Below are positions 1 through 8,755 of a stretch of DNA of 64,000 bases, one piece after another; within the stretch, counting starts at the first letter, position 1; each line of letters opens with the position of its first letter. Below the pieces are notes generated by a model. It saw only the letters and a program-made list of their open reading frames with translations. It made no database searches and had not been told where the DNA came from. A program made the translations under genes and the position numbers. Source of the stretch: Gemella cuniculi DSM 15828 (GTDB lineage: Bacteria > Bacillota > Bacilli > Staphylococcales > Gemellaceae); assembly GCF_000425665.1 (NCBI RefSeq), contig NZ_AUDW01000007.1, forward strand, positions 37,124 to 101,123. The letters run 5' to 3'.

Positions 1-864
1 GTTTGCATATTGTTTCTTGTTTTGATAACTTGGAATTTGTGCTAAAAATACTTGATTCGGCAATTTGGTTTGCTCTTTTTTTGTAATCAATATAATTGCT
101 TTAGCTTGTGAAGAATTTTTAAACATCTCTTCTGGCAAGGTAATTACTGCATTAAGATTAATATCATCTTCTAAAAATTTCTTAAAATTGTCCTCTAATT
201 CTAATATTTTTTTGGGAACAACTAAAATTCCAACTCCATTATCTTTTAAATAATTTGATGCTTGTTCAACAAACAATAACGAGTTAATACTATAACCCTC
301 ACTACTACACAATTTATAATTTAAGCTATTATTCTCATCTGCATAATATCCAAATGGAGTATCACTAATAATAATATCTTGTTTTTTTATATTAAGTGGC
401 TTCAATACATCTTGATTAATTATTTCTACATTGGTTTCTAAAAGATTAAAAATATTTTGTTGCAATTTCACATAATTACTATCCACATCAATCGAAGTTA
501 ATTCTTTATCGCTATTTGACAGGGCAGAAATATTTATTAAAAAATTTCCACTTCCACTAGCAAAATCAGCAATAGAAATTTTTTCATTTGGATACAAGCA
601 ATCTATTAAATGCGTTACATACATTGTTATAATCTCCGGCGTAATATCATAACTGGGATTATTCAACTCTTTCAACGCCTTTAATAATAAAAATTGATAA
701 ACTTTTCTTATATCCTCTTTTGAATAATTATCAACAATATCAAAATAATCATCATCTTTTTCTAACGCTAAGTATTTAATCAAGGCTTCAAAATATAAAT
801 TCTCTTTTTTTATCTCTTCTACCTCTTTATCTATCTTAAAAAATAATTTTTCTAAATCTGACAA
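1..864 (-). CDS. Class I SAM-dependent DNA-methylase-like protein (YtxK type), 3' end cut by window edge
   Basis: 288 codons are visible and the frame runs off the window at base 1, so the C-terminus is missing. I start it at TTG (864) because a GGAGG sits seven bases upstream and no ATG lies nearby. A helical N-terminal part leads to a SAM-binding stretch (ADFASGSGNFLINI) and then to SDTPFGYY, which sits where N6-adenine methylases carry NPPF/NPPY. This is the arrangement of the YtxK family, which resembles type I restriction methylases but stands alone in many Firmicutes. No restriction or specificity subunit is visible next to it. Methylation of DNA or RNA is inferred from the fold; the true substrate is unknown. 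Confidence 0.75.
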   Translation of the reverse strand, partial: MSDLEKLFFKIDKEVEEIKKENLYFEALIKYLALEKDDDYFDIVDNYSKEDIRKVYQFLLLKALKELNNPSYDITPEIITMYVTHLIDCLYPNEKISIADFASGSGNFLINISALSNSDKELTSIDVDSNYVKLQQNIFNLLETNVEIINQDVLKPLNIKKQDIIISDTPFGYYADENNSLNYKLCSSEGYSINSLLFVEQASNYLKDNGVGILVVPKKILELEDNFKKFLEDDINLNAVITLPEEMFKNSSQAKAIILITKKEQTKLPNQVFLAQIPSYQNKKQYAN

Positions 865-1273
865 TTTTATTCCTCCATACTGAAATTTTACTAAAATTAT
901 TAATATATCATTCTATAATTATACAAGAAAAAAATATTTTTAAAAAGCGATTTTATAAGTCAAATATAAAAAATATCAATAAAAATTATTTTTTCAATTT
1001 ATCACTCTTTCTATCGCATAAATTTTTAATCTAATTCGCTGTAACTCACAACAATACTTTTTCTGTATTATTAAATTTTGTTAAAATTTTCTGCTCCTAC
1101 CTTATCAATAACTCTAATTCGGTTGTATTTATTTCAAAATTAAATAAATAATAAATTCTCCCATGTATCCTCCTATCTTCCCCTAACATTTAAGAAGAGA
1201 AATAAAATTTTTAAATTTTATAATTCTCTTCTCTCTTATACTATTTATTTCAAATTTCCTCCGATAATTAAAT
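865..1273. other. AT-rich intergenic region, mostly featureless
   Basis: 409 bases without a coding frame I can support. The right part holds an imperfect hairpin (about 1193-1232, arms AGAAGAGAA and TTCTCTTCT around an A/T-rich inner stem) just beyond the stop of the aldo/keto reductase. It could end that transcript, though its U-tract is poor. The left part must hold the promoter of the methylase gene; I could not place it confidently. Confidence 0.4.
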
Positions 1274-2239
1274 TTACATCGAACTTTCCCAACCACCTTT
1301 TACAAAGACACCAGTATTTTCTGCAATTTTTTCCAACATAAGAATTTCTTCTTCAGTTAGTTCGATATTTGATGCTAATTCTGCATCTACTACTTGCTCT
1401 ACTTTTGTTACTCCGATAATTGGTATTGTTCCTTTTCCTATAGCCCACGCTGTAGGTATTATCGCTTCTCCTACATTATATTTTTCAGCAAGGCGTCTTT
1501 GTTCAGCAAATAATGGTTCCAATTTTTCTAAGATTTCTACCGGGAATGCTTCTCCACGGCGTGTTCTAGCAGGTAGTGGATTTTTCGCTGTATATTTTCC
1601 TGACAATGCACCTTGTTCTAACACCATATATGAAAATACTGCAATATTTTCTTCTTTACAATATTCTAATATTCCTGTTGTTTCGATAGTTCTATATATT
1701 AAGCTATAATGATTTTGAATAGCATCTAATCTATATCCCGCCGCTTTTAATGCTTCATGAACATATTTTACTTGTTCAAGATTATGATTTGATACACCTA
1801 CTTTTTTCACTCTCCCTGTTTTTAATAAATCTATAAGTTTATTTGTCCAACCTATAACATCTTGAGTATTATGAATCCAATAAATTTCAATTTCATTACG
1901 ATACAGTCTTTCGCAGCTCTCATCAAATAATTTCTGCATTGCATCCTCACCGCGACCTTCTGCTAAATTCGGTGTAAACTTAGTTGAAATAATTGCATCT
2001 TTTCTATCTTTTACGAAGTTTCCTAAAATAGTTTCTGATGCTCCGCTAGCGTAAACTGTTGCTGTATCCCAAAGTGTAAGTCCTAAACTCATAGCTTTGT
2101 CAAACACAGGTTTTAAATCTTCTTCCCCAAGTTTATTTCCGAATATACTATCTCCACCTGCGATTCCTCCAAACCCCCATGACCAAGTTCCTAGTGCTAC
2201 ATTTGGTACTTTCATTTCTTGAATATTTGTTTTTCTCAT
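1274..2239 (-). CDS. Aldo/keto reductase
   Basis: 321 residues, normal for the family. The (beta/alpha)8 aldo/keto reductase pattern is clear: an N-terminal LGTWSWGFGG strand, LWDTATVYASGASE carrying the catalytic Asp and Tyr, a Lys in STKFTP, the IEIYWIHNTQD segment supplying the active-site His, KKVGVSNHN, and a C-terminal PIIGVTKVEQV for the NADPH phosphate. It should reduce aldehydes or ketones with NADPH in the cytoplasm; the substrate cannot be read from sequence. It is transcribed alone from a promoter with a 19-bp spacer and an internal dyad, typical of MerR-family control, which suggests induction by reactive aldehydes or electrophiles. Confidence 0.9.
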   Translation of the reverse strand: MRKTNIQEMKVPNVALGTWSWGFGGIAGGDSIFGNKLGEEDLKPVFDKAMSLGLTLWDTATVYASGASETILGNFVKDRKDAIISTKFTPNLAEGRGEDAMQKLFDESCERLYRNEIEIYWIHNTQDVIGWTNKLIDLLKTGRVKKVGVSNHNLEQVKYVHEALKAAGYRLDAIQNHYSLIYRTIETTGILEYCKEENIAVFSYMVLEQGALSGKYTAKNPLPARTRRGEAFPVEILEKLEPLFAEQRRLAEKYNVGEAIIPTAWAIGKGTIPIIGVTKVEQVVDAELASNIELTEEEILMLEKIAENTGVFVKGGWESSM

Positions 2240-2272
2240 TAATGTTACCTCGCTATTTTATTATGTAAATTT

Positions 2273-2303
2273 ATTATAACACTTGGAGTGGACTTCGAGT
2301 CAA
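2273..2303 (-). promoter_or_regulatory. MerR-type promoter of the aldo/keto reductase gene
   Basis: On the minus strand TTGACT (-35, 2303-2298) and TATAAT (-10, 2278-2273) are separated by exactly 19 bases. The spacer region contains an imperfect dyad, ACTCGAAGT and ACTCCAAGT (7 of 9 positions pair). Over-long 19-bp spacers with a central dyad are the hallmark of promoters that MerR-family activators untwist, and the half-site resembles NmlR/AdhR aldehyde-response sites. No merR-like gene is present in the window. Confidence 0.7.
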
Positions 2304-2337
2304 GAGATTTTTTTACTGAATTTTTATTAAAAATAGC

Positions 2338-2365
2338 CCTCCAAAACTTGAATAAGTTTTGGAGG
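2338..2365 (-). terminator. Terminator of the NmrA-like/Rrf2 operon
   Basis: A perfect 12-bp stem (CCTCCAAAACTT and its complement) with a 4-base loop, about 17 bases after the Rrf2 gene stop codon. A T-rich run follows in the minus direction (GCTATTTTTAATAAAAA). Confidence 0.75.
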
Positions 2366-2382
2366 CTAGTACAACTCTTCTG

Positions 2383-2811
2383 TTACATATTTCTTTTTAG
2401 ATTTTCTATTACTTTATTTAAAGTATATTTCTCCATTTCTTTTTGTGTTGCTTCTTCTACATTATTATAAAATTCATCCATTATTAATGGTACATTCTTT
2501 CCTATTGGGCAATTTATATTTGTATCGTAATATCTATAAAATATATTTTCTTCTGAAACTGCCTGAAAAATATCCAAAAATGTTATATCTTCAGGCTTTT
2601 TTAAAATTTTTACTTTAGCACTTCCTCTAACAGTTTCAATAAATCCTGCTGCCTTTAAATTCCCCATAATTTGGCGAACAGTAATAGGTGTAACATTCAA
2701 GCTTGCAGCCATTTTTTCACTAGAGATTTTTTCTTCATTATGCCGTTCGTTAATAATATAAATATAACTTAAAATGTGAACTGCATAACTAAGTCTATTC
2801 GAATTTCTCAA
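2383..2811 (-). CDS. Rrf2-family transcriptional regulator
   Basis: 142 residues, the usual Rrf2 length. The N-terminal winged helix is recognisable: LSYAVHILSYI, then ISSEKMAASLNVTPITVRQI as the helix-turn-helix, and a wing at GFIETVRGSAKV. The C-terminal half has only one cysteine, in NINCPIG, so it lacks the three-cysteine Fe-S ligand set of IscR or NsrR and is closer to the YwnA/CymR-like branch. It lies 11 bases downstream of an NmrA-like reductase gene in the same operon and probably represses that operon through the inverted repeat at 3743-3769. The ligand is unknown. Confidence 0.85.
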   Translation of the reverse strand: MRNSNRLSYAVHILSYIYIINERHNEEKISSEKMAASLNVTPITVRQIMGNLKAAGFIETVRGSAKVKILKKPEDITFLDIFQAVSEENIFYRYYDTNINCPIGKNVPLIMDEFYNNVEEATQKEMEKYTLNKVIENLKRNM

Positions 2812-2822
2812 TAATTCTCTCC

Positions 2823-3677
2823 TTATTTTTTAATTAATTCTCTAATAGAATCATCCAAATTAGTAACTGGTCTTCCTAATAGTTTTTCAAAATCTTCAGA
2901 AACAACATCCACCGCTCCATTTCTAATAGCTACACTAGTTTGTGTTAATAATGTTGCTGCTTCTGTAGGAAGAAATTGCTCTAAACTATTTTTATATTCT
3001 TCATCTGTAATATTCTCAAGTTTAACTTCACGATCTAATACTTTAGAAAGTGAAGATGAAAATTCTTTATAATCTACCACATTAGCTGATAAATCATATA
3101 CTCTATTAACTGGAAAATCTTTGATTAAACTATTAACAGCTGCTTGTGCATACTCTTTGCGTAGAACTAAACCAAAACGCCCATCAGCTATGTTAGACGA
3201 AATAGTTCTACCTTCCAAAATACTTTGTATATCACTTTCTTTTGCTTCAATATAATAATTATTTCTTAGTATAATATAGTTTAATCCTGAATTTTTCAAA
3301 ACTTCTTCTGTTTTGATATGCGCCAAGCCCAATGGACTTTTATCTGGATTTATTGCACTAGTATATGCTATCGTTTTTACACCTGCTTCTTTGGCAGCTT
3401 TAATTGCATTTGTATGTTGTTCTATTCTTTTCACTGGATTTATTTCTGGTGTTGACACCAAAAGAAGTTTCTCTACTCCTTGTAACGCTAATAATAATTG
3501 TTTATAGTTATTAAAATCACCTTCTCTTATATCAAATCCCTGTGTTGCAAGTTCTTTGACCTTACTCTTATCACGAACTATTAAAACAATATTGTCTTTC
3601 GAATAATTTTCTTTCAATAAATACTCTAATGCTGCACGTCCAAAGTTTCCTGTAACTCCTGTAATCGCTAATTTCAT
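2823..3677 (-). CDS. NmrA-like NAD(P)-binding reductase (QorB/YtfG type)
   Basis: 284 residues. It opens with the Rossmann motif AITGVTGNFGRAALEYLL and continues as the atypical short-chain dehydrogenase fold of NmrA-like proteins, with GDFNNYKQLLLAL and an IAYTSAINPDKSP segment. Such proteins are NADPH-dependent quinone or azo reductases, or redox sensors without catalysis. The ATG is preceded by GGAG. It is first in an operon with an Rrf2 regulator, a pairing common for electrophile- or quinone-responsive units. A sigma-A promoter with an overlapping inverted repeat lies directly upstream. Substrate not determinable. Confidence 0.85.
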   Translation of the reverse strand: MKLAITGVTGNFGRAALEYLLKENYSKDNIVLIVRDKSKVKELATQGFDIREGDFNNYKQLLLALQGVEKLLLVSTPEINPVKRIEQHTNAIKAAKEAGVKTIAYTSAINPDKSPLGLAHIKTEEVLKNSGLNYIILRNNYYIEAKESDIQSILEGRTISSNIADGRFGLVLRKEYAQAAVNSLIKDFPVNRVYDLSANVVDYKEFSSSLSKVLDREVKLENITDEEYKNSLEQFLPTEAATLLTQTSVAIRNGAVDVVSEDFEKLLGRPVTNLDDSIRELIKK

Positions 3678-3723
3678 TTTTTATCCTCCAGAAATCTAAA
3701 ATTTACTTTTTTATGATAAAATT

Positions 3724-3769
3724 ATTATAATATACCTTCTACAAGTTGTAAAGTATTTTTTTACAACTT
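3724..3769 (-). promoter_or_regulatory. Promoter with overlapping 10-bp inverted repeat (putative Rrf2 operator)
   Basis: Minus-strand -35 TTTACA (3752-3747) and -10 TATAAT (3729-3724) are 17 bases apart. A perfect inverted repeat AAGTTGTAAA / TTTACAACTT (3743-3752 and 3760-3769, 7-base spacer) covers the -35 box. A protein bound there would block RNA polymerase; the Rrf2 protein encoded in the operon is the natural candidate. Confidence 0.65.
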
Positions 3770-3820
3770 TTTCCGGAATTTTATTGGAGTATCTTAATAA
3801 ATCCCTTTAAATCAATAAAA

Positions 3821-3846
3821 GATCTACTAAAATTTTTTAGTAAATC
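3821..3846 (-). terminator. Probable terminator of the selenium operon
   Basis: The hairpin TACTAAAA/TTTTAGTA, extended by GAT/ATC across one mismatch, lies about 17 bases past the selA stop codon and is followed on the minus strand by TCTTTTATTGATTT. The stem is A/T-rich and the U-tract is interrupted, so strength is uncertain. Confidence 0.5.
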
Positions 3847-3862
3847 CTTTATTTTTTAATTT

Positions 3863-5245
3863 TTACTTTGTTACTTCTTCTAGAGCTGCTTTTACTATGT
3901 CAAACTCACGTGTACGAAGTGTCCTCATATCTAAAATAATGCTGTTATCTTTTATACGTGTAATTATTGGAATATCTACTTCTAACAAACGTCGTTCGAC
4001 TTCTGTTGAACTAAGTGTACTATGAGTAAGTTTCACAACAACGCTTTCTAAATAGCTAGCTGGATAACTTCCCCCACCAACTTCAGCCTTATCATCTTCT
4101 ATTTTTATGTCAAAATCTAAATCAATTAATTTTCTTTTTAGAACATCCGCTTTACCAAATAAACGCTCTTTTGATAATGAGATCATATGTAATGTTGGGA
4201 TATGTTCTAAGGCCTCTTTTTCATCTAAATACAATTTCAATGTTGCTTCTAAAGCTGCTAAAGTCATTTTATCGACACGAAGTGTGCGAGTAAGTTGATT
4301 TTTTTTCATTTTTTCTATGTATTCTTTTTTACCAACTATTACTCCTGCTTGTGGTCCTCCAAGAAGTTTATCTCCACTAAAAGTTACCACATCAATTCCA
4401 CTATCGAGTACCTCTTTTACAGTCGGCTCATAGGGTAGTCCATATTTTGAAAAATCTAAGAACTGCCCACTTCCTAAATCATTTATCGATACAAGATTAT
4501 TCTCGCGAGCTAGGTACGAAATCTCTTCATTAGATACATCTTTAGTAAATCCTAAAATCTTATAATTACTAGTATGAACTTTTAACAAAGCACCCGTTTG
4601 CTCATTAATAGCATTCTCATAATCTTTTAAATGTGTTTTATTTGTTGTTCCTACTTCTATTGGAACTCCACCACTTAACTTTATAATTTCTGGAATTCTA
4701 AATGCTCCACCAATTTCAACTAATTCTCCACGAGAAACTACTATTTCTTTATCTTTTACCAAAGTATTTAAAGTAAGCAATACTGCAGCAGCATTATTAT
4801 TTACTACAAGTACATCTTCTGCACCTGTTAATTTTTTTATAATGTCTGTAAGGTGGACATATCTACTACCACGTTTTTTATTTTCTATATCAAACTCTAA
4901 GTTTGAATAATTGAATGCAACACTTTCAATATTCTCTTTTATCTTTTGACTAAGTAAGCTACGACCCAAATTTGTGTGCAAAATAGTTCCTGTTGCATTT
5001 ATTATTCTTCTTAATGAATTTTTATCTTCTTGCTCTACTATTTTTGTTACTTCATCTAGTATTTCTTCCAAAGTAGGCACTTCTTTTAATTCTTCATTAA
5101 GAATATCTTGTTTTATACTATCAATATAATTTTTAATAGCTGATTTTACCGCTACTTCTGAATAAGAATTTATCAATTCTTTTGTTTTACCTAACAATAA
5201 TATTTTATTTATTGCCGGAATCTTAGAAAGTAATTGTTTCGCCAT
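3863..5245 (-). CDS. selA: L-seryl-tRNA(Sec) selenium transferase
   Basis: 460 residues, normal for SelA. This PLP enzyme turns Ser-tRNA(Sec) into selenocysteinyl-tRNA(Sec) using selenophosphate. Seen here: an N-terminal helical domain (LSKIPAINKIL), the RIINATGTILHTNLGRSLLS block typical of SelA, and the PLP lysine at residue 293 in FSGDKLLGGPQAG. The C-terminal small domain ends in IILDMRTLRTREFDIV. It is the last gene of the operon, 22 bases after a cysteine desulfurase-like gene, and works with SelB and SelD encoded upstream and with the tRNA at 27578-27674. It contains no in-frame UGA. Confidence 0.97.
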   Translation of the reverse strand: MAKQLLSKIPAINKILLLGKTKELINSYSEVAVKSAIKNYIDSIKQDILNEELKEVPTLEEILDEVTKIVEQEDKNSLRRIINATGTILHTNLGRSLLSQKIKENIESVAFNYSNLEFDIENKKRGSRYVHLTDIIKKLTGAEDVLVVNNNAAAVLLTLNTLVKDKEIVVSRGELVEIGGAFRIPEIIKLSGGVPIEVGTTNKTHLKDYENAINEQTGALLKVHTSNYKILGFTKDVSNEEISYLARENNLVSINDLGSGQFLDFSKYGLPYEPTVKEVLDSGIDVVTFSGDKLLGGPQAGVIVGKKEYIEKMKKNQLTRTLRVDKMTLAALEATLKLYLDEKEALEHIPTLHMISLSKERLFGKADVLKRKLIDLDFDIKIEDDKAEVGGGSYPASYLESVVVKLTHSTLSSTEVERRLLEVDIPIITRIKDNSIILDMRTLRTREFDIVKAALEEVTK

Positions 5246-5267
5246 AATACTTCTCCTATTTATTTTT

Positions 5268-6419
5268 CTAAATTTGCTCAGCTAATGTTTTTATTGCCTT
5301 TATAGCATAATCTATTTCTTCTTCTGTATTCATACTTGAAAAAGAAAATCTTACTATTCCCTGATTTACAGTTCCAAGTACTTCATGCATAAGTGGTGCA
5401 CAGTGGACACCAGCACGAACAGCAATATTATATTCTTCTGATAATATCTCCGCTATATCCGAAGCTGACACTTCTTTAAAATTAAGTGACACTACTGCTG
5501 TTTTTTCCTTTTCGAAATCTCCATAAAACTCTAGACAATCTAAATCTTTTAACTCATTATAAAATTTATTTGCAAAACTCATTTGCTTGTTATAAAGATA
5601 TTCTATCCCCTGTTTTTTTATATATTTTATCCCCTCACAAAGACCTAATATTCCTGATGTATTCAAAGTTCCCGCTTCAAGACGCAATGGATATTCTCCT
5701 GGATGAATCTTGTCAAAAGTCCTTACTCCACTTCCACCAACTTTATATCTTTTTATCTTTGGCGTTTTCAAATTCACACACAATCCACCGATACCTTGAG
5801 GCCCATAAAGACTTTTATGACCAGTAAAGCATAAAATATCTATTCCAATATCCTCTACATTAATAGGAATTATCCCTGCTGTCTGAGAAGCATCCACTAC
5901 TAAAATTAAGTTATGTTTTTTACAAATACTAGATACTTTTTTCAAGTCAACAATATTTCCAGTAACATTTGAACCATGTGTAATAACTATCATTTTCGTA
6001 TTTGACTTTATAACTTTTTCTAAATCTTTATAATCTATTAAACCTTTACTATTCCCTCTAACGATAGTAAATTCACTACCTATAGTTTCATGTGCTAAAT
6101 AAATAGGTCTTAGTACAGAATTGTGTTCCATCGTTGTAGTAATAACATGGTCTTCTTTATTAAGGAGTCCTAATATCGCAATATTTAAACTTTCTGTTGA
6201 GTTACTAGTAAAGACTAACCTACTCTCATCGCTAAGTCCAAAAAAGTTTGCAATTTCTTTTCTTGCTACATATACTTCTCGAAAGGCGTTATTAGCTTCA
6301 TAATAACTTCCGCGTGAAGCGTTCGCATATTTAGCTGAAGATAAAACTTCATATACTTTATCAGCAACTTCTTTAGGTTTTTTCAATGAAGTTGCACCAT
6401 AATCAAAATAATAACTCAT
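5268..6419 (-). CDS. Class V aminotransferase: cysteine desulfurase / selenocysteine lyase-like
   Basis: 383 residues. It has the NifS/SufS fold: YFDYGATSLKKP at the N-terminus, the TTMEHNSVLRP and VVDASQTAG strands, the PLP lysine at residue 202 in FTGHKSLYGPQG, and a conserved Cys340 in RAGVHCAPLMH, the position of the substrate-activating cysteine in group II desulfurases. Known members take sulfur from cysteine or selenium from selenocysteine. Lying inside the sel operon, between selB and selA, it most likely supplies selenide to SelD, but sequence alone does not separate this from general sulfur transfer. It is distinct from SUF-operon desulfurases by context only. Confidence 0.85.
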   Translation of the reverse strand: MSYYFDYGATSLKKPKEVADKVYEVLSSAKYANASRGSYYEANNAFREVYVARKEIANFFGLSDESRLVFTSNSTESLNIAILGLLNKEDHVITTTMEHNSVLRPIYLAHETIGSEFTIVRGNSKGLIDYKDLEKVIKSNTKMIVITHGSNVTGNIVDLKKVSSICKKHNLILVVDASQTAGIIPINVEDIGIDILCFTGHKSLYGPQGIGGLCVNLKTPKIKRYKVGGSGVRTFDKIHPGEYPLRLEAGTLNTSGILGLCEGIKYIKKQGIEYLYNKQMSFANKFYNELKDLDCLEFYGDFEKEKTAVVSLNFKEVSASDIAEILSEEYNIAVRAGVHCAPLMHEVLGTVNQGIVRFSFSSMNTEEEIDYAIKAIKTLAEQI

Positions 6420-6509
6420 ATGTATGTTTTCTAATCTAAAAGTTTAAAAATAAATTCACTGATTTTTACAGCACATTTTACACCTTAGATTATTTTCCCC
6501 CTCTCCTAC

Positions 6510-8393
6510 TTATTTTTTTGCTAGAATACGATAGTTTTCTACTCTTCTTGTTACTCCAAGTTTATCTATATATTCCAAAATTGCCATTGAATATTTTCTA
6601 CTAGAACCCGTCATATCTCTAAATTCTGCTAGAGTCAATTTTTCTGATGAAATAAAATGTTCTTCAATTTTTTTTATTGCTTCATCCAAGATATCCATAT
6701 GAAGAACAAGCTCTGCATCCAAACGAATTATAGTATTGTCTACTAAAGAATCTAAAAGTTCTATATTCGATTTAATTCCATTAGTTAATTCTTTAATAGT
6801 AGGTGGTGTAAAAGCACCTTTTAATAATTCTCTTTCTATTCTTTCTTTTTCCGCGATTTGCTTCTTGTCATAATTTACTTCAAAATCTTTTTCTGCTACT
6901 AAGTTCCCCTCAAGTCGTACTTCATTATTCTTAATAAACAACTCAAAAATTTCCAAAAATTCTTTTTGAGATAACTTAAACTTAGACATTAATTCTATTT
7001 TAGGAATCCCTACTTTTAACTTATAGCGTTTATGATAGTCGCTTAAAATAGTTTTTAATTTTTCCAAAAGCTCTTCATATTTTTTTATATGAATATAGCC
7101 CAATTTGGTTTTAAAAATAATTCTATCACTTAATAATTCTTCTAAATCATTTTCAAGATCCAATTCCACAAGTTGAAGATCTTTTTTTATCTCATCTCTT
7201 AAAACTAAATAATTGTTATGTGATAATAGATAATTTGAAATTAATTCTTTCGAATTTCCTTCAAGTTGAACTTTTAATTTTGCTAAAATTTCTTCATTAA
7301 ATCTACTATGTTTTTTCGGATTAGCATCTAATATAACACCACCACCAATAGTAATCATCGGAGAATAAGTTCGAATTATAAATTTATCATAATTTTTTAC
7401 GGCAACTTCTTCTTCTAGACGAAGTTGAACAAAACCACTTTCTCCCTTAGTAATACCATCTGTTCCAAGAGGAACTACCCTTGCCATGACTTCAACCGTT
7501 CCCACATAAACACGTACTCTATCCCAAAGTTCAAGATTAGCACGCTCATCGTTTATAAGTTTAATTTCACTATCAAGCATATAAGTTTTTATTAAACTAC
7601 CCGTCGTCGCTAAAGTATCTCCTCTTCTGATTTCATCAAATTTTATATTTGATAAATTAATTGCAGTCCTTTGTCCCGCATATGCTTTTTCAACATCGGT
7701 AGAGTGTACTTGAATATTTCTTACCTTAGTACGTATTTCACGTGGATAAATTGTTAATTCATCACCTACATTAACTGCACCTTCAATTAAAGTTCCAGTA
7801 ACTACCGTTCCAAAACCTTTAACTTGGAATGCACGATCTACATTAAGCCTTGCATTCTTTTCTACATTCTTCGCCTCTATGTCTTCTGTCTTTTTATCAA
7901 TAATCTCCAGCAGAGTGCCAATTCCTTTTTTACTAATTGAATCTACTTCCACTATTGGAGAACTTTCTAAAACAGTTCCTTTTATAAATTCTTTAATATC
8001 TTCTTTTACCAGCTCACGATACTCTTCTTCAACAAGATCTATTTTAGTCATAACTATAATATAATTTTCTATACCTAGCAATGAAAGTATATCTATATGT
8101 TCTTTCGTTTGTGGCATAATTCCTTCACGTGAATCTACAAGAAGTAATACTAAATTTATTCCACTTACTCCTGCCAACATATTTTTTATAAATCTTTCAT
8201 GTCCTGGAACATCAACGACCCCACATCGTTTTCCACTAGGCAAGTCAAAATAAGCAAAACCTAAATTTATTGACATTCCTCTTTCTTTTTCTTCTGTTGT
8301 TGTATCAGTTTCTATACCACTAAGTGCCTTTATTAAAGTTGTTTTACCGTGGTCAATATGCCCTGCTGTTCCTATTATTACATTACTATTCAT
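6510..8393 (-). CDS. selB: Selenocysteine-specific translation elongation factor
   Basis: 627 residues from the ATG at 8393, which has GGTGG six bases upstream; an adjacent TTG is a poorer choice. The translational GTPase domain has G1 [12 protein letters not shown] (about residues 7-18), G3 DVPGHERF and G4 TKID. EF-Tu-like domains 2 and 3 follow ([16 protein letters not shown]), and the C-terminal 250 residues are the winged-helix repeats that bind the SECIS hairpin, ending in [17 protein letters not shown]. SelB carries Sec-tRNA to UGA codons. Placement between DUF3343 and the desulfurase-like gene is consistent. The only UGA client visible in the window is selD itself. Confidence 0.97.
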   Translation of the reverse strand: MNSNVIIGTAGHIDHGKTTLIKALSGIETDTTTEEKERGMSINLGFAYFDLPSGKRCGVVDVPGHERFIKNMLAGVSGINLVLLLVDSREGIMPQTKEHIDILSLLGIENYIIVMTKIDLVEEEYRELVKEDIKEFIKGTVLESSPIVEVDSISKKGIGTLLEIIDKKTEDIEAKNVEKNARLNVDRAFQVKGFGTVVTGTLIEGAVNVGDELTIYPREIRTKVRNIQVHSTDVEKAYAGQRTAINLSNIKFDEIRRGDTLATTGSLIKTYMLDSEIKLINDERANLELWDRVRVYVGTVEVMARVVPLGTDGITKGESGFVQLRLEEEVAVKNYDKFIIRTYSPMITIGGGVILDANPKKHSRFNEEILAKLKVQLEGNSKELISNYLLSHNNYLVLRDEIKKDLQLVELDLENDLEELLSDRIIFKTKLGYIHIKKYEELLEKLKTILSDYHKRYKLKVGIPKIELMSKFKLSQKEFLEIFELFIKNNEVRLEGNLVAEKDFEVNYDKKQIAEKERIERELLKGAFTPPTIKELTNGIKSNIELLDSLVDNTIIRLDAELVLHMDILDEAIKKIEEHFISSEKLTLAEFRDMTGSSRKYSMAILEYIDKLGVTRRVENYRILAKK

Positions 8394-8418
8394 CAAATTC
8401 CACCTTATAAACTTATTA

Positions 8419-8464
8419 TGTTAAGAGTAGAAAAAGATAAAATTTTTATATCCTTCTCTACTCT
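8419..8464. repeat. Strong intercistronic hairpin between the DUF3343 gene and selB
   Basis: AGAGTAGA pairs with TCTACTCT, and the stem continues through GATAAAA/TTTTATATC with small interruptions. There is no good U-tract on the minus strand after it, so it may be a processing or stability element rather than a terminator. A related hairpin stands at 1193-1232. Confidence 0.5.
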
Positions 8465-8471
8465 AAAAATT

Positions 8472-8747
8472 TTATTTTAGTTTGTAGTCTTCTAACTCCA
8501 CTACCATTCTTTTAATTCCCGCTTTTTTTGAATAGTACAAACTTTTATACTCTATTTTTTCATCATTCAATAATTTTACAAGCTCATCAAATTTTTCCCA
8601 AGAAATTTTTAACATAAATCCACATCCTGCCGATATGCTAGGATGAGTTGGAATAAGTGCAGTTCCCATATTTTTTTCAGCACAAATATTATCTGCCTTT
8701 ATTGAATCATGTGTACTATTAAAGATGATTAAGCCTTCTTCTATCAT
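8472..8747 (-). CDS. DUF3343 protein (putative Se/S carrier-like)
   Basis: 91 residues, the normal size of this small family. Seen: an N-terminal EGLIIFNSTHDSIKADNICAEK, which resembles the start of the family, and the single conserved motif SISAGCGFMLKI with a lone cysteine that may carry sulfur or selenium. Members of the family are annotated as putative Se/S carriers because they sit beside SelD, YedF and desulfurases, as here; biochemical proof is limited. It starts 8 bases after yedF and is therefore translated from the same message. A role as selenium shuttle between the desulfurase-like enzyme and SelD is an inference. Confidence 0.8.
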   Translation of the reverse strand: MIEEGLIIFNSTHDSIKADNICAEKNMGTALIPTHPSISAGCGFMLKISWEKFDELVKLLNDEKIEYKSLYYSKKAGIKRMVVELEDYKLK

Positions 8748-8755
8748 ACTACCTC

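Noticed and set aside
65..253. A plus-strand 62-residue frame at the left edge
   Set aside because: It is antisense to the methylase-like gene, whose minus-strand frame is continuous and has recognisable motifs.
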